Source of the DNA: Rhizobiales bacterium SYSU XM002 | GTDB lineage: Bacteria > Pseudomonadota > Alphaproteobacteria > Rhizobiales > Beijerinckiaceae | Direction of reading: 5' to 3' | Assembly (NCBI GenBank): GCA_009846685.1 | Contig: VWVY01000001.1 | Location: 841,335 to 905,334 of the forward strand | DNA length: 64,000 nucleotides | Shown: positions 8,745-18,487 of the stretch, one piece after another | Layout: every line of letters starts with the position of its first letter | Numbering within the stretch: position 1 is the stretch's first letter | Program-made: the position numbers and the translations under genes | Notes under the pieces: model-generated | The model's database searches: none | What the model was told of the DNA's origin: nothing | The model's input: only the letters and a program-made list of their open reading frames with translations

Positions 8745-8786
8745 CGACCCGTCTCTGGCTACAGGGCCAGTCGACTTCCTGCAAGC

Positions 8787-10382
8787 TCAGATCATCGCCC
8801 GCATAGCGCGTGCGAGTTCCCCGGTGCCGACGTAATCCACCTTTCCGGACCCGAGAACCGGCACCGCACCGACCACCAACACCGCGCGCGGGATGAAGAG
8901 TTCGCTTGCTCCTTCAGCCTTGCCGTGCGCGAGCAGCGCGCCCCGGTCAGCGTCCGGCTGGTCCGTAACCAGCACGATCTGCTCGCCTTTCTTGGCATCC
9001 GGAATGGAAACGGCGACATGCGTGGCATCTGGCCAGCGCGCCGCCGCCATCGCCTCCACCGCCGCGAGACTGACCATCTCGCCGCCGATCTTGGCGAACC
9101 GCTTCGCGCGGCCACGGATGATGATTTCTCCCTGCGAACCGATAGCGACGATGTCACCGGTGTCGTGCCATTCGCTCGCCCGCGGCTGGAGCACGCCGGG
9201 CGCATCGGCGAGCATGTAGCCAAGCATCACGTTGTCGCCTTTGACATGCAGCCGCCCGCCTTCCTCGATACCCTCGACGCGGTCGAGCCGCCAGGTCACC
9301 CCCGGCAACGGCGGGCCGACACTGCCCGGAAGATTGTTGCCCGGGTGGTTGCAGGCGAGCACGGGCGAACATTCCGTGCAGCCATACCCTTCGACGATCG
9401 CCGCCTTGAGCCCGGACCAGAGGCGTCGTGTTTCCTCGCGCACCTTCTCTGCCCCGGAAACGACGAGCTTCACCCCGTCGAGATCCCCTGGCGCCGCCGC
9501 GCGGATATAGCCCGTCAGAAAGGTATCGGTGCCGAACAGCAACGTCGCGCCGGTCTCGCCGACCAGCTTCGGCACCTGCTTGTAGTGCAGCGGCGAGGGA
9601 TAGAAAACGATCTTGAACCCCGCGAGCAGGCCGAACAGCGTACCTGCCGTCAATCCGAAGGAATGGAACGCCGGCAGCGGGTTGAAGACCGTTTCGCGCG
9701 GGGCGAAAAATTCCGTGCCGTAGGCGAAAATCTGCTGCGCATTGGCGATCAGGTTGCGGTGCGAAAGCACCACTCCCTTGGGTTCTCCCTCGGAACCGGA
9801 GGTAAAAAGGATCACAGCCGGATCCTCGGCGCTGGCTGTTGCACTTCGGGCGACCATCCCGGCAAAAAGGCTGCGCACCAGCCCGCCGATCTTGGCGGAT
9901 GTACCTATACCCTTACGGATATCCTCAAGATAGACGATCCGGCACATCTCGCCGAGGCCCGCGACGACCTCGTCAAGCTTCGCCGTATCGACGAAACGGC
10001 GCGAGGTGAGGATGGTCTGGAGCTGGGCCGTCCTGCAGGCCGAGCGCAGGTTCTTGAGCCCGGCAGTGAAGTTCAGCATCACCGGCACGCGGCCCTCGAA
10101 CCAGAGGCCGAACAGTGTCACCGCCATGCCATTGACATTGGGCAGCAGGATGCCGATCCGACCGCCTTTCGGCGCGAGGGGAGCGAGCTGGCGCCCGAGC
10201 ACCAGCGCGCCAAGCACCAACCGGTCAAAGGTCAGCGGGGAGCGTTCCGGATCCTCGAGCGCTTCGGCCTTGCCGCCGACGCGCTGCCGCGCGGCCAGGA
10301 GGGCCTCGGGAAGGTTGCGGAACGGACGCAGCGTGAAAGGCTTGCCCTGCCCTTCCTTGGGACTATCGGCAAAACTGGACAT
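8787..10382 (-). CDS. AMP-dependent acyl-CoA/acyl-ACP synthetase
   Basis: A 531-residue adenylate-forming enzyme. The AMP-binding P-loop is ILFTSGSEGEPKGV, followed by YGCTECSP, the ATP-contacting DTGD motif, and a C-terminal lysine in GSGKVDYVG. The sequence resembles the acyl-ACP synthetase half of Aas rather than short-chain acyl-CoA ligases, but no acyltransferase domain is fused. The start at 10382 follows a GGGGAAGA site; 38 extra residues upstream look non-coding. It probably activates fatty acids for lipid recycling. Confidence 0.85.
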   Translation of the reverse strand: MSSFADSPKEGQGKPFTLRPFRNLPEALLAARQRVGGKAEALEDPERSPLTFDRLVLGALVLGRQLAPLAPKGGRIGILLPNVNGMAVTLFGLWFEGRVPVMLNFTAGLKNLRSACRTAQLQTILTSRRFVDTAKLDEVVAGLGEMCRIVYLEDIRKGIGTSAKIGGLVRSLFAGMVARSATASAEDPAVILFTSGSEGEPKGVVLSHRNLIANAQQIFAYGTEFFAPRETVFNPLPAFHSFGLTAGTLFGLLAGFKIVFYPSPLHYKQVPKLVGETGATLLFGTDTFLTGYIRAAAPGDLDGVKLVVSGAEKVREETRRLWSGLKAAIVEGYGCTECSPVLACNHPGNNLPGSVGPPLPGVTWRLDRVEGIEEGGRLHVKGDNVMLGYMLADAPGVLQPRASEWHDTGDIVAIGSQGEIIIRGRAKRFAKIGGEMVSLAAVEAMAAARWPDATHVAVSIPDAKKGEQIVLVTDQPDADRGALLAHGKAEGASELFIPRAVLVVGAVPVLGSGKVDYVGTGELARAMRAMI

Positions 10383-10441
10383 TTCTTCCCCGTTTTCCGT
10401 CAATGATGACGGGAAAGCAGGACCCTGTCCACGGGTTCGAT

Positions 10442-10972
10442 TCAGCCCTCTGCACCATCCCTGATCGGAGACTGAAACGCGAGGCCCATATCCCACGGGA
10501 AATAGATCCAGGTGTCCTGGCTCACTTCAGTCACAAAGGTATCGACCAGCGGCCGCCCCTGCGGCTTTGCGTAGACGGTGGCGAAATGCGCCTTCGGCAG
10601 CATGTCGCGCACGACACGCGCCGTTTTGCCGGTATCGACGAGATCATCGACGATCAGCACGCCCTTGCCGCCATCTGTGCCGACAATCAGGCTGTCGATA
10701 CCCTTGATGACCTTCAACCCGCCTTGATCCTTGTAGTTGTGATACGAGGCGATGCAAACCGTGTCGATCATGCGGATTTCGAGTTCGCGGGCGATGATCG
10801 CCGCCGGGACGAGCCCGCCACGGGTGATGCACACCAACGCTTCAAAGGGGCCTGAAGCCGCCAGCCGCCACGCGAGCGCGCGCGCATCGCGGTGGAATTG
10901 ATCCCACGACACCGGGAAGGCCTTGTCCGGCAACGGCTTGACTCGTGTTTCCTTCTTGGGGGTTTCAGACAT
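10442..10972 (-). CDS. gpt: xanthine-guanine phosphoribosyltransferase
   Basis: A 176-residue type I phosphoribosyltransferase that converts xanthine or guanine plus PRPP to the nucleotide in purine salvage. The PRPP loop is [13 protein letters not shown], and ITRGGLVPA provides the pyrophosphate loop. The protein aligns with Gpt over its whole length, with an N-terminal extension of about 15 residues. It lies 33 bases after the CinA-like gene and 59 bases before the acyl synthetase, all on one strand. Confidence 0.9.
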   Translation of the reverse strand: MSETPKKETRVKPLPDKAFPVSWDQFHRDARALAWRLAASGPFEALVCITRGGLVPAAIIARELEIRMIDTVCIASYHNYKDQGGLKVIKGIDSLIVGTDGGKGVLIVDDLVDTGKTARVVRDMLPKAHFATVYAKPQGRPLVDTFVTEVSQDTWIYFPWDMGLAFQSPIRDGAEG

Positions 10973-11005
10973 GGAAGCCTCGTTTCTTGAACCGGTTTTA
11001 TTGCT

Positions 11006-11758
11006 TCAGATCGGCGCCTTGTCGGACTTCAGCCCGCCAAGAAAGCAGCTCACGGCCGTCTTCGCGGCATCAATCAGCACCGCATCCTTGCCCCGGAGCA
11101 CGATCTGGTTCTGGAAGCGCCCTTCACGGAACGACGGGTAGGAGCCGATGGAGACACCGGGATGCGCCTTGGCCACCTCGGCCAGACCTGCTGCGTAGAC
11201 ACCTTCCGGCAACCCGCCCGCATCGACTGTCTCGGCGAGCATCCTGGTCCCGGTCGCGAGCGTCGGCGCGATATTGTCGAGCATCGCCTGCATGATCGAG
11301 GGCACACCTGCCATCACGATAACATTGCCGACGCGGAAACCCGGTGCCTTGGAAATCGGATTCTCGATGAGATCGGCACCGGCGGGAATGCGCGCCATGC
11401 GCAAGCGGGATTCGTTGAGATCTTCCGGCTGGTAGCGCTCGCGCAGCATCGCCAGCGCGCGCGGATCATGATCGATCGAAACGCCGAACGCCTTGGCGAT
11501 GCAGTCGGCGGTGATGTCATCATGTGTGGGGCCGATGCCGCCGGTCGTGAAGAGATAAGTATAACGCGCGCGGAGGGCGTTGACCGCAGCGACAATCTCA
11601 GCCTCGTCATCCGGCACAACGCGGACCTCGCGCAGGTCGATGCCGATGTTGGTGAGGTATTCGGCGATATAGCCAATATTCTTATCCTTGGTCCGTCCGG
11701 ACAGGATCTCGTCGCCGATAACGAGAATGGCGGCCGTGATGTCGGCACGCTCTGCCAT
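11006..11758 (-). CDS. CinA N-terminal-type molybdopterin-binding domain protein
   Basis: A 250-residue protein of the competence/damage-inducible CinA-like group, with the MoaB/Mog fold. Recognisable blocks are AAILVIGDEILSGRTKDKN, the GGIGPTHDD nucleotide or cofactor loop, and VMAGVPSIM. The C-terminal nicotinamide-nucleotide amidase domain of full CinA is absent, which is usual in alphaproteobacteria. The ATG overlaps the stop of the FkbM gene by one base (TGATG), so the two are translationally coupled. Its reaction is unclear, possibly nucleotide pyrophosphatase-like. Confidence 0.88.
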   Translation of the reverse strand: MAERADITAAILVIGDEILSGRTKDKNIGYIAEYLTNIGIDLREVRVVPDDEAEIVAAVNALRARYTYLFTTGGIGPTHDDITADCIAKAFGVSIDHDPRALAMLRERYQPEDLNESRLRMARIPAGADLIENPISKAPGFRVGNVIVMAGVPSIMQAMLDNIAPTLATGTRMLAETVDAGGLPEGVYAAGLAEVAKAHPGVSIGSYPSFREGRFQNQIVLRGKDAVLIDAAKTAVSCFLGGLKSDKAPI

Positions 11759-12726
11759 CACTTGCGCTCCAGGAGGTGGTTGTTGCGCGTGCCGCCGATG
11801 CTGACATAGCCCCGCTCCGCAAGGAACCCGAGCAGGTCGAGCCCCCAGCGCCCCTCGCCGCGCTCGACGATGATGAGCTTCGGCCACAGCGTTTCAGGAG
11901 CATCCGTGAAATAGCGCTTCAGGATCAGATCTTCGGCACCTTCGACGTCGAGCTTCATCGCATCGACATGGTCGAAGCCCTCATCCTCGACGATGCCCAG
12001 CAGCGTCCGTGCCGGAACGCGCACCTGGCGCACGTTGTCGGCGCTGACGATCTTGACGCTCGCCTCACCCTTGTTGCGCGGATCGAGGAATAGAGTCAGT
12101 TCCCCGTCGCGATCCGCGACGGCAACCGCAAGCGCCTTGATGTTCCCGAACGGGTTGATGCGGATGTTGTAGATCAGCCGCTCGAAGATTTCCGGCTGTG
12201 GCTCGAAGGCGATGACGCGCGCGTCAGGCCCGGCTTTCGCCGCCACGGCCAGCGAATATCCGCCGATGTTGGCGCCGATATCAAGAAACACGAACTTCGG
12301 ATGAAGGCGCGAGATCAGCAGGTCGCGTTCGGTCTCGTCGAAATCGCGCGGTGCAAACAGAATGCGCTTCTCGCACACATTGTTGTAGGGGTGCAGCCGG
12401 AACCGGGCTCCGAGTGACTCGGCGTCTACCGGCTTGCCATTCAGCAGGGAAATCGCGATGCGCCGGAGCAGAAACCCGACGCGCTTACCGATCCAGTTGC
12501 GCGGAAGTGCCCGCGTCCAGCCGATCAGGATGCCGACAAGACCAGTCGCGGCATGGCTGCCATAGGAGGATGACTCGCTGTTCAAAGCCTGCTCGTTCGC
12601 CGTTTCATAGAGTGGAGGGTAAGAAGTGGAGGGCCATGTCCTTAGCGAGCCCCGGCAAAAAAAGCGAGTGTTCTGCGCGTGAAGGCGAGCCGCCAGACTG
12701 CAATTGCTTTGGAAACCCCGCTTCAC
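11758..12726 (-). CDS. FkbM family methyltransferase
   Basis: An SAM-dependent methyltransferase of the FkbM type, used on polysaccharides, lipids or secondary metabolites. The SAM motif is FLDIGANIGGYS, followed by VIAFEPQPE and the FkbM block KLDVEGAEDLILK. The catalytic region covers roughly the last 200 residues. The true start is uncertain: the frame opens at 12726, but its first residues look non-conserved and overlap the upstream region of map. A TTG at 12585 giving 275 residues is a plausible alternative. Coupled by TGATG to the CinA-like gene. Confidence 0.78.
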   Translation of the reverse strand: MKRGFQSNCSLAARLHAQNTRFFCRGSLRTWPSTSYPPLYETANEQALNSESSSYGSHAATGLVGILIGWTRALPRNWIGKRVGFLLRRIAISLLNGKPVDAESLGARFRLHPYNNVCEKRILFAPRDFDETERDLLISRLHPKFVFLDIGANIGGYSLAVAAKAGPDARVIAFEPQPEIFERLIYNIRINPFGNIKALAVAVADRDGELTLFLDPRNKGEASVKIVSADNVRQVRVPARTLLGIVEDEGFDHVDAMKLDVEGAEDLILKRYFTDAPETLWPKLIIVERGEGRWGLDLLGFLAERGYVSIGGTRNNHLLERK

Positions 12727-12810
12727 CCGTCAATGCCCCTTGGAGGAAACGCGCCGAGCCGCTACATCAGAACCGATGAGCCGGCGCGCCGGCATCAGGA
12801 CTTGAGGATG

Positions 12811-13647
12811 ATGAACGACGCCGCCGCCGAAACCGTCACGCGCCGCCAGCCGGGTACGATCAAGCTGCATGGACCCGAGGCTTTCGAGGGCATGCGCAAG
12901 GCCGGCCGGCTGACTGCGGAAGCGCTCGACATGATCGCAGGACTCGTCAAGCCGGGCGTGACGACCGATGCCATCGACCGCGCGGCCTTCGAATTCGCGA
13001 TGGATCACGGCGCCTATCCGGCCACACTCTACTATCGTGGTTATCCCCGCTCCTGCTGCACCTCGATCAACGAGGTCGTCTGCCACGGCATTCCCAATGA
13101 AAAGCCGCTGAAGGAAGGCGATATCGTCAATATCGACGTGACGTTGATCGTCGATGGCTGGCATGGAGATTCGAGCCGGATGTATGCCGTGGGCGAGATC
13201 AAGCCCTTCGCCATGCGCCTTCTCGCGATTACGCACGAAAGCCTCGAACGCGGCATCGCCGCCGCGCGACCGGGCGCGACCACAGGCCATATCGGCGAGG
13301 CGATCCAGCGTTATGCGGAAAGCGAACGCTGCTCGGTTGTCCGTGATTTCTGCGGCCACGGCCTCGGCCGCCTTTTCCACGACGAGCCCAACATCCTGCA
13401 CTACGGCCGCGCCGGCGAGGGTGTCGAGCTGCGGCCGGGGATGTTTTTCACCATCGAGCCAATGATCAACCTCGGCCGCCCTCAGGTGAAGATCAAGAAT
13501 GACGGCTGGACGGCCGTCACGCGCGATCGGTCGCTCTCGGCCCAGTTCGAGCACACAATCGGCATCACCGAGACGGGCTGCGAGGTCTTTACGCGCTCGC
13601 CGAAAGGGCTCGACTTCCCGAGCCGCCCCTCCGCCCCCCTCACGTGA
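12811..13647 (+). CDS. map: type I methionine aminopeptidase
   Basis: Removes the initiator Met from nascent proteins. The 278-residue protein has the five metal ligands of the family in [18 protein letters not shown] (two Asp), [13 protein letters not shown] (His), FTIEPM (Glu) and the final QFEHTIGIT (Glu). The start is 12811 or 12808 (two adjacent ATG codons); GAGG is just upstream. The larger frame from 12679 runs into the divergent FkbM gene and is not used. radC follows after ten bases. Confidence 0.93.
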   Translation: MNDAAAETVTRRQPGTIKLHGPEAFEGMRKAGRLTAEALDMIAGLVKPGVTTDAIDRAAFEFAMDHGAYPATLYYRGYPRSCCTSINEVVCHGIPNEKPLKEGDIVNIDVTLIVDGWHGDSSRMYAVGEIKPFAMRLLAITHESLERGIAAARPGATTGHIGEAIQRYAESERCSVVRDFCGHGLGRLFHDEPNILHYGRAGEGVELRPGMFFTIEPMINLGRPQVKIKNDGWTAVTRDRSLSAQFEHTIGITETGCEVFTRSPKGLDFPSRPSAPLT

Positions 13648-13657
13648 CCGTTTCGCC

Positions 13658-14395
13658 GTGACGGATGAGCCCAGCCCCTCCCCCAAACGCAGGCCCACAC
13701 GGCCCATCGTCAAGGGAATGGCCGAGGCGCCGCATTATCTGGGGCATCGGTCTCGACTGCGCGACCGGTTCGCGCAGTCACCGGAGGCCCTGCCGGATTA
13801 CGAATTACTGGAACTGGTCCTGTTCCGCTCGATCGCGCGCGGGGACGTCAAGGGCATCGCCAAGGCTTTGATCGCGCGGTTCGGCACTTTCGCCGAGGTC
13901 GTGGCGGCGCCGGTGGAACTGCTTCAGGAGGTCAAGGGCGTCGGCCCCGCCATCGTCCACGACCTCAAGCTTGTCGAGCAGGCGTCACGCCGCGTCGCGA
14001 TCGGCGCCGTGCGCAACCGGCAGGTGTTGAGCTCCTATGCCCATGTGGTCGAGTATTGCCGCACCGCAATGGCCTTTGCCGAACGCGAGGAATTTCGTCT
14101 GCTGTTCCTCGACAAGAAGAACGGCCTTATCGGCGACGAGGTGATGCACAAGGGGACGGTCGATCACACGCCGGTCTATCCGCGCGAGATCGTCCGCCGC
14201 GCCTTGCAACTCAACGCCTCGGCGGTAATCCTTGTCCACAACCATCCCTCGGGCGACCCGGCACCGTCGCGGGCGGATATCGAGATGACCAACGAGATCG
14301 TCGCCCTCGCCGAGCCGCTCGGGATCGTTGTGCATGATCACCTGATCGTGGGGCGCAAAGGTCATTCGAGTTTCAGGGCGCTCGGCCTGATCTGA
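13658..14395 (+). CDS. radC: RadC family JAB-domain protein
   Basis: A 245-residue protein with an N-terminal helix-hairpin-helix-like region (about residues 25-115, including [13 protein letters not shown]) and a C-terminal JAB/MPN domain with the metal motif [11 protein letters not shown] and a preceding catalytic Glu. The family was once linked to DNA repair, but its role is unproven. I chose the GTG at 13658, because homologues carry a variable N-terminal tail before HYxGHRxRL. The ATG at 13718 is the alternative. It follows map directly. Confidence 0.88.
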   Translation: MTDEPSPSPKRRPTRPIVKGMAEAPHYLGHRSRLRDRFAQSPEALPDYELLELVLFRSIARGDVKGIAKALIARFGTFAEVVAAPVELLQEVKGVGPAIVHDLKLVEQASRRVAIGAVRNRQVLSSYAHVVEYCRTAMAFAEREEFRLLFLDKKNGLIGDEVMHKGTVDHTPVYPREIVRRALQLNASAVILVHNHPSGDPAPSRADIEMTNEIVALAEPLGIVVHDHLIVGRKGHSSFRALGLI

Positions 14396-14534
14396 TTGCC
14401 GCCAACAAGCGCACCGCAATGCTGCCGCTTGAAAATACTGGGATTCCTCGAACCGTTCTCCGCAAATGAAACCAGCTATCAACTTTCTTAGTTCACCATG
14501 ATGCATACCGAGTATCGCGTCAAAGAGTGTAAGA

Positions 14535-16679
14535 ATGCAGATTGTGCCGGCCCGAGCGAAGAAAGCGCAGGGCGCCTCACTCTCCATTGTTCCGATTTTC
14601 CTACTGGTGCTCAGCGTCATGGCATCGATGGCGCTCGTTGCGCAGCGCGCTGCCACGCGTCAGGAGCAATTCGAGCTGACTCGGGAAAAACATCAGTTAT
14701 CACAGTCTCTTAGCTTTGAGTCCGAAAACCTATTGGCCAACGTCGCCCGCGACGATACACTCGGCAACCTCTTCCAGCATCAGCGCAATCCGGCGCTGGC
14801 AGAGGCCCAGCTCGTCGGCCTCAACACCCGCACGACGCTCGATTTTTCCGCATTAGTCGACAAGACCAGTGGTCAGGTCATCGCCGAGGCGGGCGATTCC
14901 GATACGGCAGCGCAGCGCAAGGCGCTCATTGTCGAACTGATTGAAAGTTCGCGCATGCGCGGGGTCAGCCAGGCGACGCTCGGCATCGGGCGCGAGGCGC
15001 GCATTGTACACGATGGGAGTTCAGTCCTTTCGCTCATTGCCGTTCCGATCGGTCGGAACATGGTTCTTGTCGGCACCAAGGCCTTCACACCCATCATGCT
15101 CCGACGGCTCTCGACCATGCTGTCCGTGCCGGACCTGCGTGTATTCAAAGGGCTTGTGCTGCAGGAAACGAGTTATGTCGTCCAGCCCCTCGGCAGCCAA
15201 CCGCCGCTGTCCCTGATATGGACGCCCAGTCGCAAGGCTGCGGAGACGCTGGCCGATCTGGCATTTTTCGGCCTGATCGCCTCGCTCGCCGTCGCCGCGA
15301 TCGCCGTGCTGGTCTTCAAACGGATCCGGGCTTCGACGGAGGCGATCCTTGTCCGAGAAGCCAAGGCCAGCCACGAGGCGAGGCATGATCCCTTGTCGGG
15401 CCTGCCGAACCGCGCTGTCTTCTGCGAACTGCTGGCTGACAATATCGAGGACCTTCCGCATCGCGATTCCTCCATTGCCGTCCTGCTGCTCGATCTCGAC
15501 AAGTTCAAGGATGTCAACGACACCTATGGTCATGCCGCCGGCGACAAGGTGATCATCGATTTCGGCAATCGTGTCCGGTCACTGCTGCGCCAGACCGATG
15601 TCATCGCCCGCCTTGGCGGCGACGAATTCGCCGTGATGCAGATGGGCATTCATACCCATATGGAGACGACCCGCCTCGCGCAGGCGATTATCGACGCGGC
15701 AAACCGCCCGTTCACGATGGACGGCGCCACGATGCGCATCGGCGTCACGGTCGGCATTTCCTTCGCACCCGATGACGGCATGGATGTCGCCACCATCCTG
15801 CGCGCCGCCGACACCGCGCTCTATCGCGCCAAGAACGAGGGCCGCAATCGCTTCGCGCTCTACGAACACCGGATGACCGAGGCGGAGCGCATCCGCAAAC
15901 TGGTGGATGACGAGTTGCGCGGCGCGATCGAACGCGAGGAACTCACACTCGTCTACCAGCCGCAAGTTCATGCCGATTCCGGCCGGATCGCCAGCGTCGA
16001 GGCCCTGGTGCGCTGGCGCCATCCGGTGCACGGCCTCATCTCCCCCGCGACCTTCATTTCCGCCGCCGAGGAGCGCGGGTTGATCGTTCCGCTCGGCGAT
16101 TGGGTGATGCGGCGCGCCTGCCGCGACGCCGCGCGTTGGCCCGGCCTGCGCGTCGGCGTCAACGTGTCGGCGATCCAGTTCCGCCAGTCGCATTTTCCGG
16201 AAAACGTGGCCACGATCATCCGCGAGGCCAATCTCGAACCGCACCGGCTCGAACTGGAACTGACGGAAGGCGTGCTCGTCGAGGACGCGGATCAGGCGGA
16301 AGCCGCCATGATGGAGTTGCGGGCAATCGGCGTGAAGCTCGCGCTCGATGATTTCGGCACGGGCTATTCCTCGCTGATCTATCTGCGGCGTTTCGCGTTC
16401 GACAAGATCAAGATCGACAAGTCCTTCCTCGATTCGATGGAAGCGACCGGTGAAAGCGCGATCCTCGTGCATTCCGTGGTCCATCTCGGTCGCGCGCTTG
16501 GCCTCGAGGTGACGGCGGAGGGCGTGGAGAACGAGGACCAGCGGCGCTTCCTGCAGGCGGTCGGTTGCCACTACCTACAGGGTTACCTGTTCTCGAAGCC
16601 TGTTTCCGCCGAAGCCATCGACGAGATGCTCAAGGCCGAGCGTGACCAGTCCGCGCTCGCCTCGCCCGACGCTGCGTAA
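14535..16679 (+). CDS. membrane GGDEF-EAL protein (cyclic-di-GMP cyclase/phosphodiesterase)
   Basis: A 714-residue inner-membrane protein: TM1 at about residues 16-37, a periplasmic sensor domain (about 38-242), TM2 at about 243-262, GGDEF at about 275-445 and EAL at about 460-705. The cyclase motif GGDEF is intact at 361-365, with an inhibitory RxxD site five residues upstream (R352-D355). The phosphodiesterase side has E489-A-L491, ELTEG, DDFGTGYSS and KIDKSF, so both activities are possible. The periplasmic domain resembles CHASE4-type sensors. It shares the area with PilZ and ExoD genes. Confidence 0.93.
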   Translation: MQIVPARAKKAQGASLSIVPIFLLVLSVMASMALVAQRAATRQEQFELTREKHQLSQSLSFESENLLANVARDDTLGNLFQHQRNPALAEAQLVGLNTRTTLDFSALVDKTSGQVIAEAGDSDTAAQRKALIVELIESSRMRGVSQATLGIGREARIVHDGSSVLSLIAVPIGRNMVLVGTKAFTPIMLRRLSTMLSVPDLRVFKGLVLQETSYVVQPLGSQPPLSLIWTPSRKAAETLADLAFFGLIASLAVAAIAVLVFKRIRASTEAILVREAKASHEARHDPLSGLPNRAVFCELLADNIEDLPHRDSSIAVLLLDLDKFKDVNDTYGHAAGDKVIIDFGNRVRSLLRQTDVIARLGGDEFAVMQMGIHTHMETTRLAQAIIDAANRPFTMDGATMRIGVTVGISFAPDDGMDVATILRAADTALYRAKNEGRNRFALYEHRMTEAERIRKLVDDELRGAIEREELTLVYQPQVHADSGRIASVEALVRWRHPVHGLISPATFISAAEERGLIVPLGDWVMRRACRDAARWPGLRVGVNVSAIQFRQSHFPENVATIIREANLEPHRLELELTEGVLVEDADQAEAAMMELRAIGVKLALDDFGTGYSSLIYLRRFAFDKIKIDKSFLDSMEATGESAILVHSVVHLGRALGLEVTAEGVENEDQRRFLQAVGCHYLQGYLFSKPVSAEAIDEMLKAERDQSALASPDAA

Positions 16680-16688
16680 CGTCTCGCG

Positions 16689-17318
16689 TCAGGCCATTCC
16701 GAAAAGAGAAGCGAAGAACCGGAACACCGGCTTGAGGATCGCGTAGGTCAGCCCGACGGTAAAGATCAGCGCGAAAATCGTGGCGACGACCCCCGCGATC
16801 ACGAAAACCCCGTCGCGTTCCGCAAGCGCGAGCCCGAAGAGGATCACAGCGATTCCCGGCGGGATACCTCCGAAAAACGGGATCGGGGACATTAAGGCGA
16901 TCGCCAGCAGCAGCAGCAGTGCACCAAGGACGCGCTGACCGGCTGTACCGGTCAGGATCAGCAGTCGCGGGCGCATGATGCGTTCAAACCAGCGCAACGT
17001 GCCTTCCGAACGTTCGAGCACTCTTTGCAGGTTCTTCCGGCTGATGCGTCGCTCGCCAAGCCAGGCCGGCAGGACGAGGCTCTCCTTGCCGAGCAGCATC
17101 TGGAAAGCGACGACCCCGACAACAACCCCGCACAGGATCGGGAGGCCGGGCACGGGCAGGAGGTTCGGCAGACCAAAAAGAACGAGAACGATACCGAACG
17201 ACCGTTTGCCAAGGAGCGCAACGATCTCGCCAAGCTGGGGAAAGGGCTCGTCCATCCCACCTTGTTCGCGAACGGACTCGGCGAGGACGTCGGCGATGCG
17301 GGCCGAAAAAGGCTTCAT
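16689..17318 (-). CDS. ExoD family exopolysaccharide-associated membrane protein
   Basis: A 209-residue integral membrane protein of the ExoD family, named from Sinorhizobium, where exoD mutants are altered in exopolysaccharide and alkali sensitivity. The conserved block GEIVALLGKRSFGIVLVLFGLPNLLPVPGLP covers the first hydrophobic region, and at least three more hydrophobic segments follow at about 135-200. The molecular function is not known. Its stop is nine bases from the stop of the convergent GGDEF-EAL gene. Confidence 0.88.
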   Translation of the reverse strand: MKPFSARIADVLAESVREQGGMDEPFPQLGEIVALLGKRSFGIVLVLFGLPNLLPVPGLPILCGVVVGVVAFQMLLGKESLVLPAWLGERRISRKNLQRVLERSEGTLRWFERIMRPRLLILTGTAGQRVLGALLLLLAIALMSPIPFFGGIPPGIAVILFGLALAERDGVFVIAGVVATIFALIFTVGLTYAILKPVFRFFASLFGMA

Positions 17319-17470
17319 GTTACGATACGGTTCCTTCCGGCCTAGTGCGGCCTAGATAACGCATAGCTCCGAGCGAGGGAAGGGTTCGACGAAAGAATTA
17401 CGGACGATTCGCCCGCACAATCTTCAGTTGCTGGCAAAGGAATCCATTCCGCTATTCCCTTGAAAGAGGA

Positions 17471-18487
17471 ATGAGGTCCGAAAACGGACCCGGCTTCGGG
17501 GTGGGTGGCGTGAAGGCGCGATGTCAGGCTGGACCTTGGCGTCGGAGAGGGCTGGCAGCCAGTTGGCTGCTAGCGGCCAACCTCTATTGTTTCCCGGCAG
17601 CCGCGAATGAAATCCTGTCCGACGGCCCGGTTTCAGCGGGCTTGTTCACGTTCATCGAGAACACCCTTCCCTGGCCCGATATCGGGCGCGGCCAACCGGT
17701 CGACCAGCGTCAGGCCGAGATGACCGCCTTTTTCGAAGGCACGCCCGCCACAGGATCGGTCGCGCCGCTTTTCAGACGCGATCGTCGCAAATACGATATC
17801 TGGTTCAATCCATTGCCGCTCAAGAACGTCTTCTTCGCAGGCTACGACGTATCCGGCACCGATCATTTTACTTCGATCGGAATCAAACGCGCCCTGGGTT
17901 CAACGCTCGATGTGCCCGGCTTCCGTTTTCTCGCCAGCCTCGGCATCAAGATCGCCGCGCGCGATGCAACGACCGGCGATCGCATGACGCGCCTTCACGC
18001 CGTGCGGGCAAGCCTCGGCCGCGAATTCCATGTCGGCAATACGTCGATCACCGCCTATGCAGGCACGAGCGTCGTCATGAACCCGGATGGCGCCGTACTC
18101 GCCGGCTCGCGCCGGAGTCGTTTCGGACCGATGACCATGCTCGATCTCTGGCATAACTGGCCAGATGGCACGTTCTATTCGCGATATTCTTCGGCCTTCG
18201 TCATGGCCGATCAGACCAGCCGGAGCCTCTATATCCGTGTGCGGCACGGCTTCGGCTTGGAGGGGCAGCCCTGGCGGATCGGCCCTGAGGTCAGTTTCTC
18301 ATCCGGAGCCACGCTACGGAGCAAGGGGATCCGCGTGCAGGACGGTTGGAATCGAAAGCGGCTCGGGCTGCACGTCAGCGAAATCCCGCTGGGCGATGCA
18401 CGCCTTTCAGTCTCCTGTGGCAACGAATGGCGCGAAAGGGGTAAATTCGCGCTTTACGCACAGGCCGGAGTCTATTTCCGTTACTGA
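17471..18487 (+). CDS. BcsS-like exported protein
   Basis: A 338-residue exported protein with a signal-like segment at about residues 28-46 (SWLLAANLYCFPAAANE). The remainder is rich in alternating aromatic and glycine segments (SLGIKIAAR, SITAYAGTSVV, FALYAQAGVYFRY), as in outer-membrane beta-barrels, and ends in an aromatic-rich YFRY. It resembles the cellulose-biosynthesis-associated BcsS family, but this is a tentative match. No bcsA or bcsB is in the window. The start may instead be the GTG at 17510, which gives a cleaner signal peptide. Its 3' end overlaps the convergent gene by seven bases. Confidence 0.6.
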   Translation: MRSENGPGFGVGGVKARCQAGPWRRRGLAASWLLAANLYCFPAAANEILSDGPVSAGLFTFIENTLPWPDIGRGQPVDQRQAEMTAFFEGTPATGSVAPLFRRDRRKYDIWFNPLPLKNVFFAGYDVSGTDHFTSIGIKRALGSTLDVPGFRFLASLGIKIAARDATTGDRMTRLHAVRASLGREFHVGNTSITAYAGTSVVMNPDGAVLAGSRRSRFGPMTMLDLWHNWPDGTFYSRYSSAFVMADQTSRSLYIRVRHGFGLEGQPWRIGPEVSFSSGATLRSKGIRVQDGWNRKRLGLHVSEIPLGDARLSVSCGNEWRERGKFALYAQAGVYFRY

